Origin: Paracyclopina nana
Lineage: Eukaryota > Arthropoda > Copepoda > Cyclopoida > Cyclopettidae
Direction of reading: 5' to 3'
NCBI GenBank assembly: GCA_019096065.1
Contig: JAGUCH010000006.1
Coordinates: 5,724,001 to 5,788,000 of the forward strand
Length of the DNA stretch: 64,000 nucleotides
Below the pieces are notes generated by a model. That model saw nothing but the letters and a program-made list of their open reading frames with translations. It had not been told where the DNA came from and ran no database searches. Made by a program: the position numbers and the translations under genes. Shown piece after piece: positions 10,801 through 23,450 of the stretch; the first letter of the stretch is position 1, and every line of letters starts with the position of its first letter.

Positions 10801-12867
10801 TTAAAGCCCGTAAGTGTTTGTTTATGCAGTGGTCGGCACACATGCGCAAACTTTAAGGCGTCCAAACAGTGCATTTCGTCACTTTCTCCAAATACTCACG
10901 TTTTAATCATGCTTCTTGGTCTATAAAAGATTTCAGACAAACCGAGCCTTCCATTATAAGGCAAATCCTTCCATTTTTTCCAATACGATATTATTCTGGC
11001 ACTCAGCTCGGCCCTGGGCTCGATCCGTGATGGAGCAGATAAAACACCGAAAACTGAGGCGAAAAACGTGCATTTAATGCGAAAAAATTAGGTAAGCATT
11101 GCTGACAGCGAGACGAAAACAAACATCCCATTGTTCGCGCGCAAGCATCAAACAAAATGGCGGCACCTGCAAAAGAGCGCGCGCGCGCGCGTAGTAGAAG
11201 AAGATGATTTTTAAGCCGGATGGAATTGGCGGAAAAAAGTGTGTGTGTGTGTGCATTGTCTGGCTGAATAGTTTTGTTGGCGCCCCCATGCTTATAGAAT
11301 TTTCCTAGTGTGTGGCCAAATCAGCTGCTAAGTTGAAACAGTGGGAGGCGTGGCCCTGGGTGACAGCCACAAGACAACCCCGGACCACCCTGACCCCTTG
11401 TTAGCCTCGTTTCATGCTCTTCAACGAGCGAGCTGCCCATTTGGAGAAAAATGCCAAGTCCTACTAAATTATACCACACCATCATGCACCCCACCAACCG
11501 CAATCGTTTTCAGCGGGCCTTCCAAAATGCACCTATATTTTGAAATTGCCCACTTCGCAGGCTCGGCCGTGCAAAGCTTCACTCGGCTATTTTGGCTCAT
11601 TGATCATTTATATTTTTTACAGCGGCTGGTCGGGATTGTTTTTTGGGGCTTAAAGAATGATGGCTGCTGCCCCTGGGTGACTTTTCCATTCAGTATTCAG
11701 CAACTCAATTTGGCGGCCATTTGCAATTCAAATGTGAACCCCGCCAGGATTTTCTGATCAATTAGGAATTGAAACTGTTGCTGTAAGGCTCTAAGGTCAT
11801 GTCAAAATTACACGCATTTTTATATCAAGTTTTTTATTCACTCTTTGCTTTTATGGAAGGAAGCAAGAAAAAAATCATTTCAATTCGCTGATTGCTTTTG
11901 GCAGAGGCATTTTTCGATTGTTTTGAATTTTGGCACAGTGTGTAGTAAAAGTGTAGGCTTTATGCAGGTCTAATGAGGTGCAATGGCTTGACAAGAGCGA
12001 AGCGGATAATTTACAATTACAGGTACACATGCACCCACCTACTTAGGCTGTCGTCAATTGTTAAATAGAGGTTTGTCCGTGACATCCCTGGGAGAAGTGA
12101 AAACAGCGTTCTCATGCACACTGGGGCAATATGCCCTAAAAGCACCCAACTATTGTTTTAAACGCCTTTTTTCCGTAGCAGCTGCACTTTTAGCCAGAAA
12201 AGGGATTTTGCATGCAGAAATTCGCAGTCAAAATGGCGGAATCGGGGAGATCGGGGTACTTTTCGAAGCATCCTTTTCAGTGCCCCACTGTGCGTGACAG
12301 TATGTGGCGTGCTACAGTAACTTCTTTGTTGTCAACCTTTGGGGCTGGGGATATAATTTTGGCGAGACTTTTTTCATAACTTGAACTTCCTGCTGAGCTA
12401 AATGATGGTGAAATAAACTTCTTTTTTCCCGATGAAAATGCCAGATAGTGTCATCCCTATGGACAATGCCAAAACCGTTTATATTCCGCCAAGTAGGAGG
12501 TTATCCATAGCACTGCATTAAGCACAGGCACTCTCCTCAGAAATGTCCCCAAAACAAATATAGAGGCTTTTGTTTTAAAAATTCTCGGAAGCAATGTGAA
12601 ATATTAGTTTTCAGATAAACTGGACAATTCCTCAAAAATGTACTCTGCATTAAATACTCTCTTTCCGCGAAGCACATTTGTTCCAGAAAATACGGTAACT
12701 CAAAGATGTCCCACATATGTTGCCCCATCTCTTTTGAGTAACGCCCTTCAATGGAGCGGAGCTACCAGACTTGGCTATCTTTAGATGCTCTCACCTTCCT
12801 CGTGGCAATCCTGTTTTAGAATGTAAAAAAACAGCTGTTTGTATTTAAATGATGAATGAGGGCATTT

Positions 12868-13360
12868 ACTAAAAAATGCCACCCCTTTAGAGTCCCATCT
12901 CTTTTGAGTAATGCCCTTCAGTCGAGCAGAGCGACCAGATTTGGATAAAATGAAGTTGTTCTTTTGTTAGGGTCTGTCCATTGGTGGCTATCTTCAGGTT
13001 TACACATTTGGTGTAAGATGGCTCGGCACGAAAAGAGACATGTCCTAAATCAGCACATAACCGTCCTGGTATTTCCAGCTCCTGCAGACGCCACTCATAA
13101 ATCAGCCAAGACTACTGCTGACACCACTTGACCAACATTTGTATTACTATCGAGCTTTGCTCCTCAAACCCACATTATAGCTCAATAACTATCTTGATAA
13201 GAAGAGTTAGCCGCACAGATCCAAAGCATTGCTTTTTTCCAGCCACCAATCCACAGACCCTAACAAGAGAACAACTTCATTTTATCCAAATCTGGTAGCT
13301 CTGCTCCACTGAAGGGCGTTACTCAAAAGAGATGGGACTACAAAGGGGTGACATTTTTCA
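12868..13360. mobile_element. non-autonomous element with about 120-bp inverted arms
   Basis: The left arm (about 12868-12990) and right arm (about 13234-13360) are reverse complements, sharing CCCATCTCTTTTGAGTA, GCCCTTCAGT, ATTTGGATAAAATGAAG and TTGTTAGGGTCTGT. A solo fragment of the same end is at 12722-12770. There is no coding capacity between the arms. Confidence 0.75.
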
Positions 13361-14279
13361 GATAATGTGCTCTATTCAGCCGTTCTTTGTGAAGGCCAAT
13401 TTTTATCAGCATATTGTAGCACATACCTTTAAGTATTTAGGGGTAAGAACAATTGCATTCCAGAGCTGAACAATGAAGACAAGAGGTTTGCAATGCGCAG
13501 TTTCACTCCTGGTATTTAACAACTTGAGTTTATGACTCCATCTTCCATCTTAATAACCCATCTGGACAGAGATACACACATTATAAAAATTTGAAGAAAT
13601 GTTGAACTTTTAAGTTCACCCAAAGTTTTCCCTGTAATTTCGATTAACATTAAAATACATAAGCCATTTAAAAGTTAATGATGAAAAATAAATGCCAACT
13701 ACCACACACATTTTTTGGGGAGAGGAAAAATATTGAGAAACCCACGATTAAAATTTGCTCTAGTTTTTTAAAGGTGAAATTAATTCATGATTTTCCTCTT
13801 AGAAACATTTTTTCCCTTAAAAATCCGGTTTTAAAGTAAAACTCAAAAATGAAAGTGAGCAGCTGAGAATGGACTCATCAAAAGCAAATTAACTAGAGCC
13901 CATAAAATATCAAAGTCGTGATCTCACCGCTCAGTGTATAACAAATCCAAGACCATCACAAAAACATTGAAACCCCTCAATCTTTCTGGCTTTTGCTCGT
14001 CCGGTGTGAGTAATTCATCATAATGGCGGTGAGAAAAACTTTTCTGAAAATTGAATGAAGTGTAACGAGACTGTAATAACATGTATTATATCAATAGATT
14101 GACGTGTAGGTAATTGCAGGAGATTCAATTGGTGATTGTCAACACAGCCAATTGCTACATGGAGACTATATCATTAGTAGCTTGCGGTTATCAAATTCGA
14201 TTTTCAGCACAGGAAAACACCAATACCCAGCGCTCGTTTTCAGTCCAAAGTTCAGCAGGGTGAGGTTTTATTTCACACC

Positions 14280-15567
14280 TGGACGCTATCAAGAACAGAA
14301 GTGTGCGTTATCGCCCCATCTCTTTTGAGTAGCGCCCTTCGTTGCAGCAGGGCTACCAGAATGGCTGTTAATTGTGAATTGAATATTTTATTGGGGAAGC
14401 TTGACCGAAAGATTTGACATCATGGCAATTTAGAGTAAAACTAGCTACTTGCAGGCTTTACTTGACTATTTGATTGATGTGAGACTCAGCTAATGTGCCA
14501 TGGCACAGACATCATTAAAATGCAGGATGTCACTGCTGACATCGTCAATGAACCAGAAAAAGTAGCATTTTGTGGAGCAGGCTTCCTTTTTAAAAGCTCA
14601 TCAATCTTGCATTGAAACAAGTAAGTAAGCTGTGCCTTAAACTTCAGGCGTTTTTTTCACTGCCTCCAAAGAAGCAAAACTACCAGAATTTTATTCAAGA
14701 TCAATTTTGGCTTTTTTGACAAGCCAATGGCGAAAATAGGCAACTTCTGTTGTAAACAAATCACTGCTCCCTCTTGCGGATAAGCATTGATAGAAATAGG
14801 CACTTTTTTTTTGTTAAAATGCTTGTTTTCTTTTTTGACCATTCTTTATTAGCTCACTACTTGAAAAACATTGGCTCATTGAGAAAACACTACCAGTGTT
14901 TTTGTGTGTAAAAAAGCTGGCAAAAGCAATTTAAATCACCTGCTGATTGTGTGTTAAAACAAATAGATAAATTATGCTGCACAGCTGATAAATTAACACC
15001 CAAAGTGTGAAAAGAAAACCAATTTCGGTCTACAAAAACCAACAACAGAAAATCCTCAATTTAAAAAAGAATCCCTTTACAAGCTTTGCATTTGTAAGTC
15101 TAATTGAATTCTTTTTTAAAGCCATCCTTATATTGATAAAATGGGCATTTTTGACATGTCACTCTTTGGAATTGAGAGAAAATTGAAAAAAGACAGCTAT
15201 AGGCTAATTCTTAGCAACTTTCATTGTACTGAATGTCAGCAAAAAAGATGACAGCAACTAAGGAAAGTTGTATGAGTAATGAGGCTTGTCAAAACTCTGC
15301 CCACTTTCATGATTATTGTGCAGAAGCGTTGCAAAACAAACAGGAAAAAATCAAATTGTCAAAATGTCTGTAATATTGATGAAAATTGGACTTTTGAGCC
15401 GGGGTCGAGACACACCAAATTGCCATGATGTCAAACAGCCAGGACTCTTCCTCACAAAAATATTCAATTCATAAACAATAACCATACTGGTAGCCCTGCG
15501 GCACTGAAGGGTGCTACTCAAAAGAGATGCAAGGATAACGCACGCTTCTCTTCTAAATAGCGTCCAC
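14280..15567. mobile_element. 1.3-kb element with about 155-bp inverted arms
   Basis: The left arm (14280-14434) and right arm (15415-15567) are reverse complements: GGACGCTATC, GTGCGTTATC, CATCTCTTTTGAGTAGC, GCAGGGCTACCAG, GAATTGAATATTTT, TTTGACATCATGGCAATTT. The CTCTTTTGAGTA end is shared with the element at 12868-13360, so both belong to one family. The interior is AT-rich with no recognisable protein; one family-B repeat lies inside at about 14688-14785. Confidence 0.75.
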
Positions 15568-16384
15568 TCTTTCAAAAAGAATAAATACAAATTAGCAATG
15601 AAAATCGATCTTTCGAAATGTCATCAAATATTATTTGCCAGACAAAGCACTCAACTGAAAATTGCCTTGATGTCAACTCATGGTCGCTATCAAGTTTTTT
15701 CTTTCTATAAAGGCTGCTTCTGTTGAGCTCACAATTTGTCTGAAAAAGGAGGATCTCTCCAATTATTTGTGGATGTGTGGGGTCTCCTTGTTGAAAGAGT
15801 GGACGAGCCCTAATTACAGGGTTCGAACCACCACCATCCATTCCAAAAACACTCAGCACAATGGCATAATGTGCACTGCTAAGCTCAAAAACGAAACCCA
15901 CACCATCAGGATCAGCTGCAGCAAAATTATCTCTTTGACTGGAGCACTTTCTAGCTGAAAAGGATCTTTTTCAGAATTATCTCCAAAAAATTTACTCTTG
16001 CTTCAACATTCTTGTAAGTTTCAAATTAGTGATTTTATAATTGTTGAAGTACTATTTTTCCTAGCCATGCAGCTGAAATTAATGCAGAAATGATGGGCAT
16101 TTTGGGCTCTTTTGGCACTTTTCGAAGCTTGGTGTTTGCAAAGGCGATTCTTAACAAGCCCCTTGAGGTCGTAAAATTGATCTAACTTTTATGGTGGGCT
16201 TTGAAGGTAATTAAGACACGTTACACATCTTTGGGCTACGCGCATGTGTCCAGCTCCACGAAAAAAGTCAAAAATTCTACCAAGATATTCCTCTAAATTG
16301 TCACATATTATGATGTCCCATAATATATGCCCGCATGAATAATTATAAAGTAACATTCTGTGCTACATCAGGCTGCATGGGCCC

Positions 16385-17240
16385 ACACATAATGTCCCAT
16401 AGCATTCTGTCCCATAGCATTTTGTCTCATAGCATAATGTCCCATAACAAATTGTCACAAAGCAGATTGTTGCATAGCATATTGTCACATAGGCATTTGT
16501 CCCATAGCATATTGGCTCATAGCAAGTTGGCACATAGCAGATTGTCTCATAGCAAGTTGGCACATAGCATATTGTCTCATAGCATATTGTCCCATAGCAT
16601 AATGTCCCATTGCATAATGTCTCATACCATAATGTCTCATAGCATAATGTCACATAGCATAATGTCACATAGCACAATGTCTCATACCGTATTGTCACAT
16701 AGCAAATTGTCACATAGTATTTTGGCTCATAGCATAATGTCTCATAGCATAATGTCTCATAGCATATTGGCACATAGGCAATTGTCTCATAGCAAATTGT
16801 CTCATAGCATATTGTCACATAGCACAATGTCACATAGCATATTGGCTCATAGCAATTTGGCTCATAGCAAATTGTCTCATAGCAAATTGTCTCATAGGAT
16901 ATAATGCTATGTGACATTATGCTATGATCCAAAATGCTATGTGACAATTTGCTATGTGCCAATATGCTATGAGACAATTTGCTATGAGACAATTTGCTAT
17001 GTGACAATTGCCTATGAGACAATTTGCTATGAGCCAATTTGCTATGAGACAATTTGCTATGAGGCAATTTGCTATGAGACAATTTTCTATGAGCCAATAT
17101 GCTATGGGACTATATCCTATGAGACAATATGCTATGAGACAATCTGCTATGTGCCAACTTGCTATGAGACAATCTGCTATGTGCCAACTTGCTATGAGCC
17201 AATATGCTATGGGACATTATGGTATGTGATAATATACTAT
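16385..17240. repeat. palindromic 15-bp minisatellite
   Basis: About 34 head-to-tail units like TCTCATAGCATATTG fill 16385-16900. At about 16903 the array flips, and units like ATGCTATGAGACAAT (the reverse complement) continue to about 17240. Units vary at a few positions (TCTC/TCCC/TCAC and CATA/CAAA). The 15-bp period lacks stop codons in several frames, so long artificial open frames exist on both strands. A transcript would fold into a hairpin with arms of several hundred bases. Confidence 0.95.
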
Positions 17241-18945
17241 GAGACAAGGTCCTTTTTTCAAATCAGTAAGTATAATATAACCTTGTAGCCTTAATGGCTA
17301 TGGAACATTTTGCTATGTTCCAAGAATATAAAACTATTAATTTGCAATTTTTTGTAAAGCTGGACACATGCGCGTAGCCCATCTTTGCTTTGCTGCCCTG
17401 GAATGTGGTTGGAGTTTAGCAAATACAAAAACAACAGCTGGTGGCCGTAGAAGAACACGTACCAAACCGTCGCCGTCAACTAGCTTTTTCCGAAATTCCG
17501 CTAAATACCAGACAATCATCAAGAGATTGTGGCTTCAATAAACTCTACCTAAGACTTGAGTGGATTACTTTCCAAATTACTTCCTCAAATCAAAACTCAT
17601 CCAGTTTTCGTTTTTAGGCCGGAAATTGCTGATTTTTGCTCATAACCGAAATGACGGCTGTTACTGGGCATTAAAAAGCTATATTCGCCACTTGCTCGCC
17701 AAAAATGCCAAAGCTCTGTAGGCACATAAACATACAAGTCTGGTAATTTTGCCTACTCGATGGTGGCGCCATCTAGACAGGTAGTGGCAAAACGCCGAGA
17801 CTAAATCAGTCAAAAATAATTTTTTACATTAAACTAATTCCCTTTTTAAAAATCTGGCTGATGATAAACAAGAAAGGCCGTAAAGCGAAATGTTTGCTGC
17901 AGAATTTCTGCATTCTATTTATGTCTGTTATCAAAGCGCGTTTGAAAGCATTTTTCAAGTTTTTGTGGCTTTACATAGACTCTCTTGGTGCCCACATTTT
18001 TTGGAGGTTGAGTTCTTCGCTCACTGAGGGGTCAGGTTTATTGGCGCCACCACTCTTTCCCGAATTTTGTCGCCATGTTGGAGAAAAATGCACAAAAAAT
18101 TATCACAGCAATTTATCAGCTGTTAAAACACACGGTTTTCGTGTGAGCACCTCGATTTCGTCCCTTTTCACGTAATTAACTTTTGCGGTGCACTAATTTC
18201 ACAACAACAAAAAGAAATATCACAATCTTTAATAATAATTCATGCCTAGTGCCTTTTTCTTGCCCGAGCCTGCGAGGAGGGTAATTTTTACATTCAATTG
18301 CGAGCTGACTTTTTTGCATAGTCTTTCTTTAGATAATTTTTGGCTGTGCTCCTCCATAATAATAATAAATCTCATTCTTACTGTGAACTCAGGTGGAAAT
18401 GCATAGAAAATGCACTTTAATTAAAAAGTGGCTGCCTTACTACATTTAGTCTCATTTGTTCCCTTTTGTCAACAAGCAGCTCTGTTTTCATCACATGTCA
18501 AAAAGATTAATTTCCCTGAGCAACTTTAAAAAATAGGCACATAGCACAGGGGGAAAAACATTTTGCCACTGAAAAACGTTGTTGTATGTGGCAAGCTAAG
18601 AACGCAATATGATTAGTGTTTGTTTGCATGATTGCGGACAAGTTTTGTGTGTGTAAACCGCAACAACTACACACTTCATGCATGTACAAGGTGCTAGGTA
18701 TTTTGCGGTTTTTTCTCGTAGCTCAAGTAGTCTACACTTCACTTTTACTCTAGCCATCATGTTTTCCATGTTGTCAGATGCGAAATTGCCTGAAGCGAGC
18801 AATTAAGCAACTGCCATTCTCATTTTTTAGCATAGCTATTAAGCGCAACAATTTGGGGAAAAACACGCAACCTCCTTCGTAGCTGCTTAGTTTAGGCTTT
18901 TTTAAAAGCGTTTACATTTAGGATGACATTTGAGGCAGACTAAAA
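17241..18945. other. no gene recognised
   Basis: Apart from a family-B repeat fragment near 17735-17805, nothing with coding or RNA-gene character was recognised. Frames such as plus 17861-18175 show no family motif. Confidence 0.5.
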
Positions 18946-19060
18946 TACCAGAAGTGGCTTTTATCCCTTTTTTTACTTTTTGGCAGTTTTGAAGTCCAAA
19001 TGGTGATAAAAGAGTAGTTTGATTAGCACTCCACAAGTTTTGGTGCAGCTTTTTTGCAAG

Positions 19061-19170
19061 GATAATTGATCACTCGCATTGAATGCCACGTGGAGCATGC
19101 TGCGGATTATATGCAATCAGCAACGCAAAATACCAAAATAGCATTGAAATTCCAGTCAAAAGCTAAATGG
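19061..19170 (+). pseudogene. decayed copy of the syntaxin 1A SNARE exon
   Basis: The segment matches syntaxin exon 5 (35099-35209) through most of its length: RIE.HVEHA.DY.Q.ATQ.TK.ALK.QSKA is still readable, and the GTAAGT donor is kept. The second codon is a stop (TAA), and the basic juxtamembrane Arg-Arg has become Lys-Trp. Flanking sequence is copied too: upstream a family-B repeat (18947-19010, matching 34924-35053), downstream TTTCTCACTTTTT and TTGCCTTTTTTCA. So about 270 bp (about 18945-19215) was duplicated as DNA, not retrotransposed. No other syntaxin exons are near it. Confidence 0.9.
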
Positions 19171-19246
19171 GTAAGTTATATTTCTCACTTTTTTTGCTTT
19201 GCTGCCTTTTTTCACAATTCAATGTGTCCAAGCTGAACAACCAAGG

Positions 19247-19704
19247 CACAGTGGGTCAAAAAGCCATTTTCACGCGCATGAGAAAATCCGCCAAATCGCC
19301 CGAATTCTCATTTAACCACCAATTTAAAACTTCTAATTGGGTTGACTTCTAGGCAATGAAAAGAGCCAAAAATGGTTTGAATTGACAGATACATATTCAA
19401 ATTTGACTTCAAAATCAAACTTTACTGTAAAAAAGTGTTCAGCAAGAAAAGTGGTAGAATAGCCATTTTTGCCCTTTTTTGGACATCCATAACTTTTGAT
19501 TGGAATCGAATTGAATTGTTCTTTTATGACTGAGAGGTCAATCAGACCCCATTTAATGATTATTCATCAAAATTGGCTGCGGAAATTTGCGGACTTGGGA
19601 GCCCTGAATGTTAGTTTTTAGCTTACGGCCCTATGAAAATTGACTCCTACGATTTCGCGAGTTTTTTTCCCGTGCGCGTCCAGAAGGCATTTTGAGCCAC
19701 TGTG
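19247..19704. mobile_element. Transib-like MITE, copy 1
   Basis: A 458-bp element with both ends beginning CACAGTGG (CACAGTGGGTCAAAAAGCC and, inverted, CACAGTGGCTCAAAATGCC) and a perfect 5-bp target duplication CAAGG at 19242-19246 and 19705-19709. Terminal similarity extends about 40 bp (ACGCGCA, then GAAAA). A 5-bp duplication with CACAGTG ends is the signature of Transib elements, whose ends resemble V(D)J recombination heptamers. There is no transposase inside. The copy at 29172-29628 is highly similar and in opposite orientation. Confidence 0.85.
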
Positions 19705-19908
19705 CAAGGAAAAGAGCAATGATCCAACTGCGGATTGCGTCAAAAGTATTCGATCTATTTATTTATAGATGATTTGTAAAAAGGGAGAAGGAGAACAAAG
19801 TGTATTCTTCGCAAAAAGCAGTATTAATGGGTAAGAAAAATACAATACGTACACACACACAGCTGAAGAAGTGATCTCTATACTAGATTGGATGATGATG
19901 ATGCGATT

Positions 19909-22151
19909 TTAATTCCTCGGCGTTTTAATCATGTTTTCAACCTTTTCGAAGGTGTAGGTCAACCGCGTGGCCAAATCCGACCCACAGCCGTACTTTTCAA
20001 TCAGGTCCAGCCGGAAAGTTCTGGCCTTGCGATTTTCATCGATGTAGGTGACAGCTCCCATGAGTGGGCAGAGGATGATCTTGGTGTGGTCCTTGAAGAA
20101 GTTGATCTGGAGGGTGCCATTGGTGAGGAACATGACCACGGCTCTGGAGGTGCGGAACCAGGTGCGCAAAAAGGGGATCCTGGAGAGCTCATCGCCCTCA
20201 CGCATTTGCATGCCAGCACCGGCCTTGAGCAGATGCTCCTTCATGTAGTTCATGAAGTAGTTGAGCAGCTTGACCTTCTTCTCGATGCTTTGAGGATACT
20301 CCTTCATGGTGTAATAGTGCTCGTTGCCATCGTAGTCGATATAATGAATATTGCTGTGGAAAAAAAGATAAGTTAAAAACAGGTGCACAAATTATCCGCA
20401 AGATGGAGCAGCGATTTCTTCTGGAAAATGCCACTTAGCAATTATAGCCAAAAAAGCCACTTCTGGTATTATAATCTACCTCTACAGTGGCGCCATCTAA
20501 AGAACTGAACAAAATCTCTTGGCATAAATTTTTTGCTTACCTTCCATCACTCAGGAGGAGGAGTTTGGTCAGATCATTGAACACTACTCCAATGCTTTCA
20601 TCACAGAGAGCATATCCAAATCCGTACTTGTCAGAGTAGTCCACCCACTTGCTCACCCAGATCATGGGGACAGCTTTGGGGTCTTCGCATTCGTCCTCGT
20701 TGCAAGGCATCTTATTTCCAGGGTTGGTGGCAATCACCGAGGCCAACTGCTTGTACAGCTCTTGCAGATAGCTTTCACATGGAGGCTGAGAGGAGCCCTC
20801 GGAGGATGCAGTGGAGCTTTTCTTCATCAAAGGCGTGGAGCCCGAATCAGAGTCCTTGTTGATTTCCTGCAAGGCTCGACGACGCGAGTCTGGCATGACC
20901 TTGGTGTCGAACCTCGGTGCCATGGTCAAGCACGAGGTTGGCAGCCTTGATGGCATGTATCCTTTGGTCATGAAATCGTGGTGCAGAATTGCATCAATCG
21001 GAGGCCTCTTGGTGGGTTCATCCTGAAATTGAAAAAATTAATATCTCTCCAATGCAAAGCTAACCATGAAGCAAAGCACAGCGTCGCAGCATTGTAGACA
21101 CATTCGTTTTTTCAAAAAGAATAAAAGGCTTCCTTTTAAACGTCGAAGGAAAAATCAGCGTACTTTGGCATAGTTTTCCATAACTGCGACTTTGAGGCAT
21201 TAAATCTTGATCCCCTAACTAAAAAAAGTTTTCACCTGGAGAAGTTGACGGATGAGATGTCCGGCCAAGGTGCCAACTTTGAAGGGAATGTTGTACTCAT
21301 TTGCACGGATTTTCTTGTAGGTATCTTTCAGCGTTTGCGTTTCAAATGGCGGCTTTCCCACCAGGAGTGTGTACATGATGCATCCAATGGACCAAATGTC
21401 CACCTCGTAGCTGTGTCCCTTCTTGGTGAGGACCTCTGGAGCAATGTAATTCGGGGTTCCACACAGGGTTCGTTTGCGTTCACCTTCGTAATTTTCTTTC
21501 GTGGCCAATCCGAAATCTCCAAGTTTGATCTAAAAGCAGGAAAAAACAACGATGAAAACCATCTCTTTTTTTGGGACAAGACGCAATCCTCAGCTACCTC
21601 CATTTCGTCATTGAGGAAAATGTTGCCTAGTTTAAGATCTCTATGGATGATCTTTTGCTTGTGTAGGTACTGCACTCCGAGCAAGATTTGGTGCATAAAG
21701 TATCTCGTTTCGGGCTCCGTGATAGCTTTGCGCCTCTTGTGCAACTCCATCAGGGATCGACGTCTGCACAACTCCAGAATGATGTAGACAAAGTTGGAGT
21801 CCTCGAAAAAGCTGTACAACTTCACAACATAGGGATGGGACAGGGTTTTGTGCAGCGATATTTCTTGCGCCATCTTCTCCCGTTGATGTTGCTTCGTGAG
21901 CAGAGATTTGGGCACGATTTTCCCGGCGAAAATCTCATTTGTCGCCATGGCTCTGAGCTCGTAGCATTTGGCAAAGCCACCCTGGAATTTGAAAAAAAAA
22001 CCGAATTCATTCGTCTGAAACATTTTTGAGTCACAATAATGGAGGTTACCTTTCCAAGAAAACGGCCTCGTTCGTAGCACGCATTTCCCCTGCTGGAATC
22101 TTGGACGATCTCCGGGACCTCGGCTTGCTTATCCGACGGCTTGGCCGACAT
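19909..22151 (-). CDS. polo: Polo-like kinase 1 (Polo)
   Basis: Mitotic Ser/Thr kinase acting at centrosomes, kinetochores and midbody. Five exons: 22050-22151, 21598-21981, 21236-21529, 20541-21022 and 19909-20353 (568 aa; fly Polo 576, human PLK1 603). The kinase domain has [14 protein letters not shown] (about 29-42), HRDLKLGN (about 146) and DFG followed by the activation loop [14 protein letters not shown] with the usual Thr. The C-terminal polo boxes are present: [20 protein letters not shown], and the phosphopeptide pincer His and Lys in DHTKIILCP. The start at 22151 gives [10 protein letters not shown] family-B repeat lies in the last intron. An AATAAA lies downstream near 19755. The gene is divergent from legless, with about 1.3 kb between. 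Confidence 0.97.
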
Positions 22152-23450
22152 TTTACCACTTCAAAATAGTTTTTCTCTAAGAACAAACGACTGAGATCGT
22201 GAAAACCGCGGGTCAGTTTGGGCAAAGTTGATTTAAACGGGATTTCAGCGAATCAGCTGCGAGTATTTGAAATTTCGACCAATCAGCGACGAGGAGAATG
22301 ACAGAGTTGCCAGATTCGATCTGGAAACGCTTTTAAGCTGATGAAAAGTGCCGCATTGGCATTCACACCATTTCCTTTCGCAGAATTACTATTTGCAGTT
22401 GACGTTTATCGTTGCTTCTTCTTCGAGCGGGCCGATTTGACGATAAAACTTAATATTATTTGAGGGACGAAATTACATTTTACTTTTATTAATTTATTGC
22501 AATAATCATATCATGTTTTTTCTATATTACAAAGAACTAGATTCAACTTAAATGCAGCTCCGTTTGTTTCCAAACAAAAACGTTAATCATTAATGGCACA
22601 TTGACGTTGAAATACGAATAAAAGTTGTTTTATAATTTTATTAAACGCAACTCTTACATAAAAGCAAATACAGTATCAGCATTTTGACATATCTCCCATT
22701 GTTCGCTACTGTGACACTGCAAAAGAATTTCGCCGTTTTTGCTGCTTCTTTCTCATCATCATTTAATGCATGAAGAGCCATAAAAGTAGCAGAGTCGTCT
22801 TGACTGTCTTCGACTTGTGCCCCCTTCCCTTCCCCAGTTTTACGACTTTTCACCAACTTTGGACTCGTCCAGCTGCAAAGCTGCTGAAAATGGACTCAAA
22901 ATAAATGTTGGGGGGGAGGCCAATCACACTGGACTCTTTTCTCTATAACTCAACTCTGTAGCCGTCATTGTGGCGCTTTTGCGCAATTTTCGCGTTTTTC
23001 CGCCAAAGTCAGGCTGGTCAAGAAAGTTGTCGGCCGTTTGGGCAGTCGAGGCTGTTCTGGGCACGCTGCCAGCTACAGTGAAGCCGCCCGGCCAGCCAAT
23101 ATTTTTTTTCCGTGAAACTGAAGCGCGTCACGGCGACGCCACCTTTGGGTCGTTGGCATTTGCCGCCGTTTTCAGCCAGGCCGCCGACAGCCCAACCAGC
23201 CGAGCCCACAATCGCCGACAGAACGTACACAGGCAAAACATTCCGATGAAGCGAGCACACTTTTCCCCGTGTCATTTACCTAAAAAACATTGCCCTAGTG
23301 TTTGCTAAAGAGACTATTTTCAAGCTTGTGAAATCTCGTCAAATGGAAGGGGTGATTGCGTGGCGGTAAACAAAGCGAGTTTTGGAGTGAATCAGTGAAA
23401 ACACGCGTAGGTTTTCGTTGTAAAAATTCTGCTTCGGGCTGGAGCTGTTA
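22152..23450. promoter_or_regulatory. divergent intergenic region between polo and legless
   Basis: Polo reads left and legless reads right from this 1.3-kb interval, so it presumably holds both promoters. I see no clear TATA box near either gene. Short open frames (minus 22641-22856, minus 23018-23275) have no family signature. Confidence 0.45.

Larger units (their letters stand above)
5981..12867. other. gene-poor stretch with scattered repeats
   Basis: I find no exon with recognisable homology here. Open frames exist (for example minus 9691-10083) but have no family signature, splice partners or codon signal I can defend. Recognisable content is repeats: copies of the GGCGCCA-ended family near 6255-6400, 6830-6930, 8390-8425 and 10252-10378, the palindromic element at 7365-7855, and a CGCG-rich dinucleotide run near 11180 followed by a GT run near 11240. 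Confidence 0.6.

Noticed and set aside
12112-12289. Possible further Transib-like element (CACACTGGGGCAA ... CCCCACTGTG)
   Set aside because: The ends match each other only over about 13 bp and the flanking 5-bp sequences (TCATG and CGTGA) are not duplicates.
15815-15835. GGGTTCGAACC resembling the T arm of a tRNA
   Set aside because: No matching D arm, anticodon stem or acceptor stem could be placed around it.
16385-17240. CRISPR-like regular repeats
   Set aside because: Units are contiguous with no unique spacers, and the genome is clearly animal; this is a minisatellite, as is 48300-48540.
16335-17288. Long open frames of 125-244 codons on both strands (His-Ser-rich and Cys-Tyr-rich)
   Set aside because: They are translations of a 15-bp repeat that has no stop codons; the repeat flips strand in the middle and there is no promoter or splice context.
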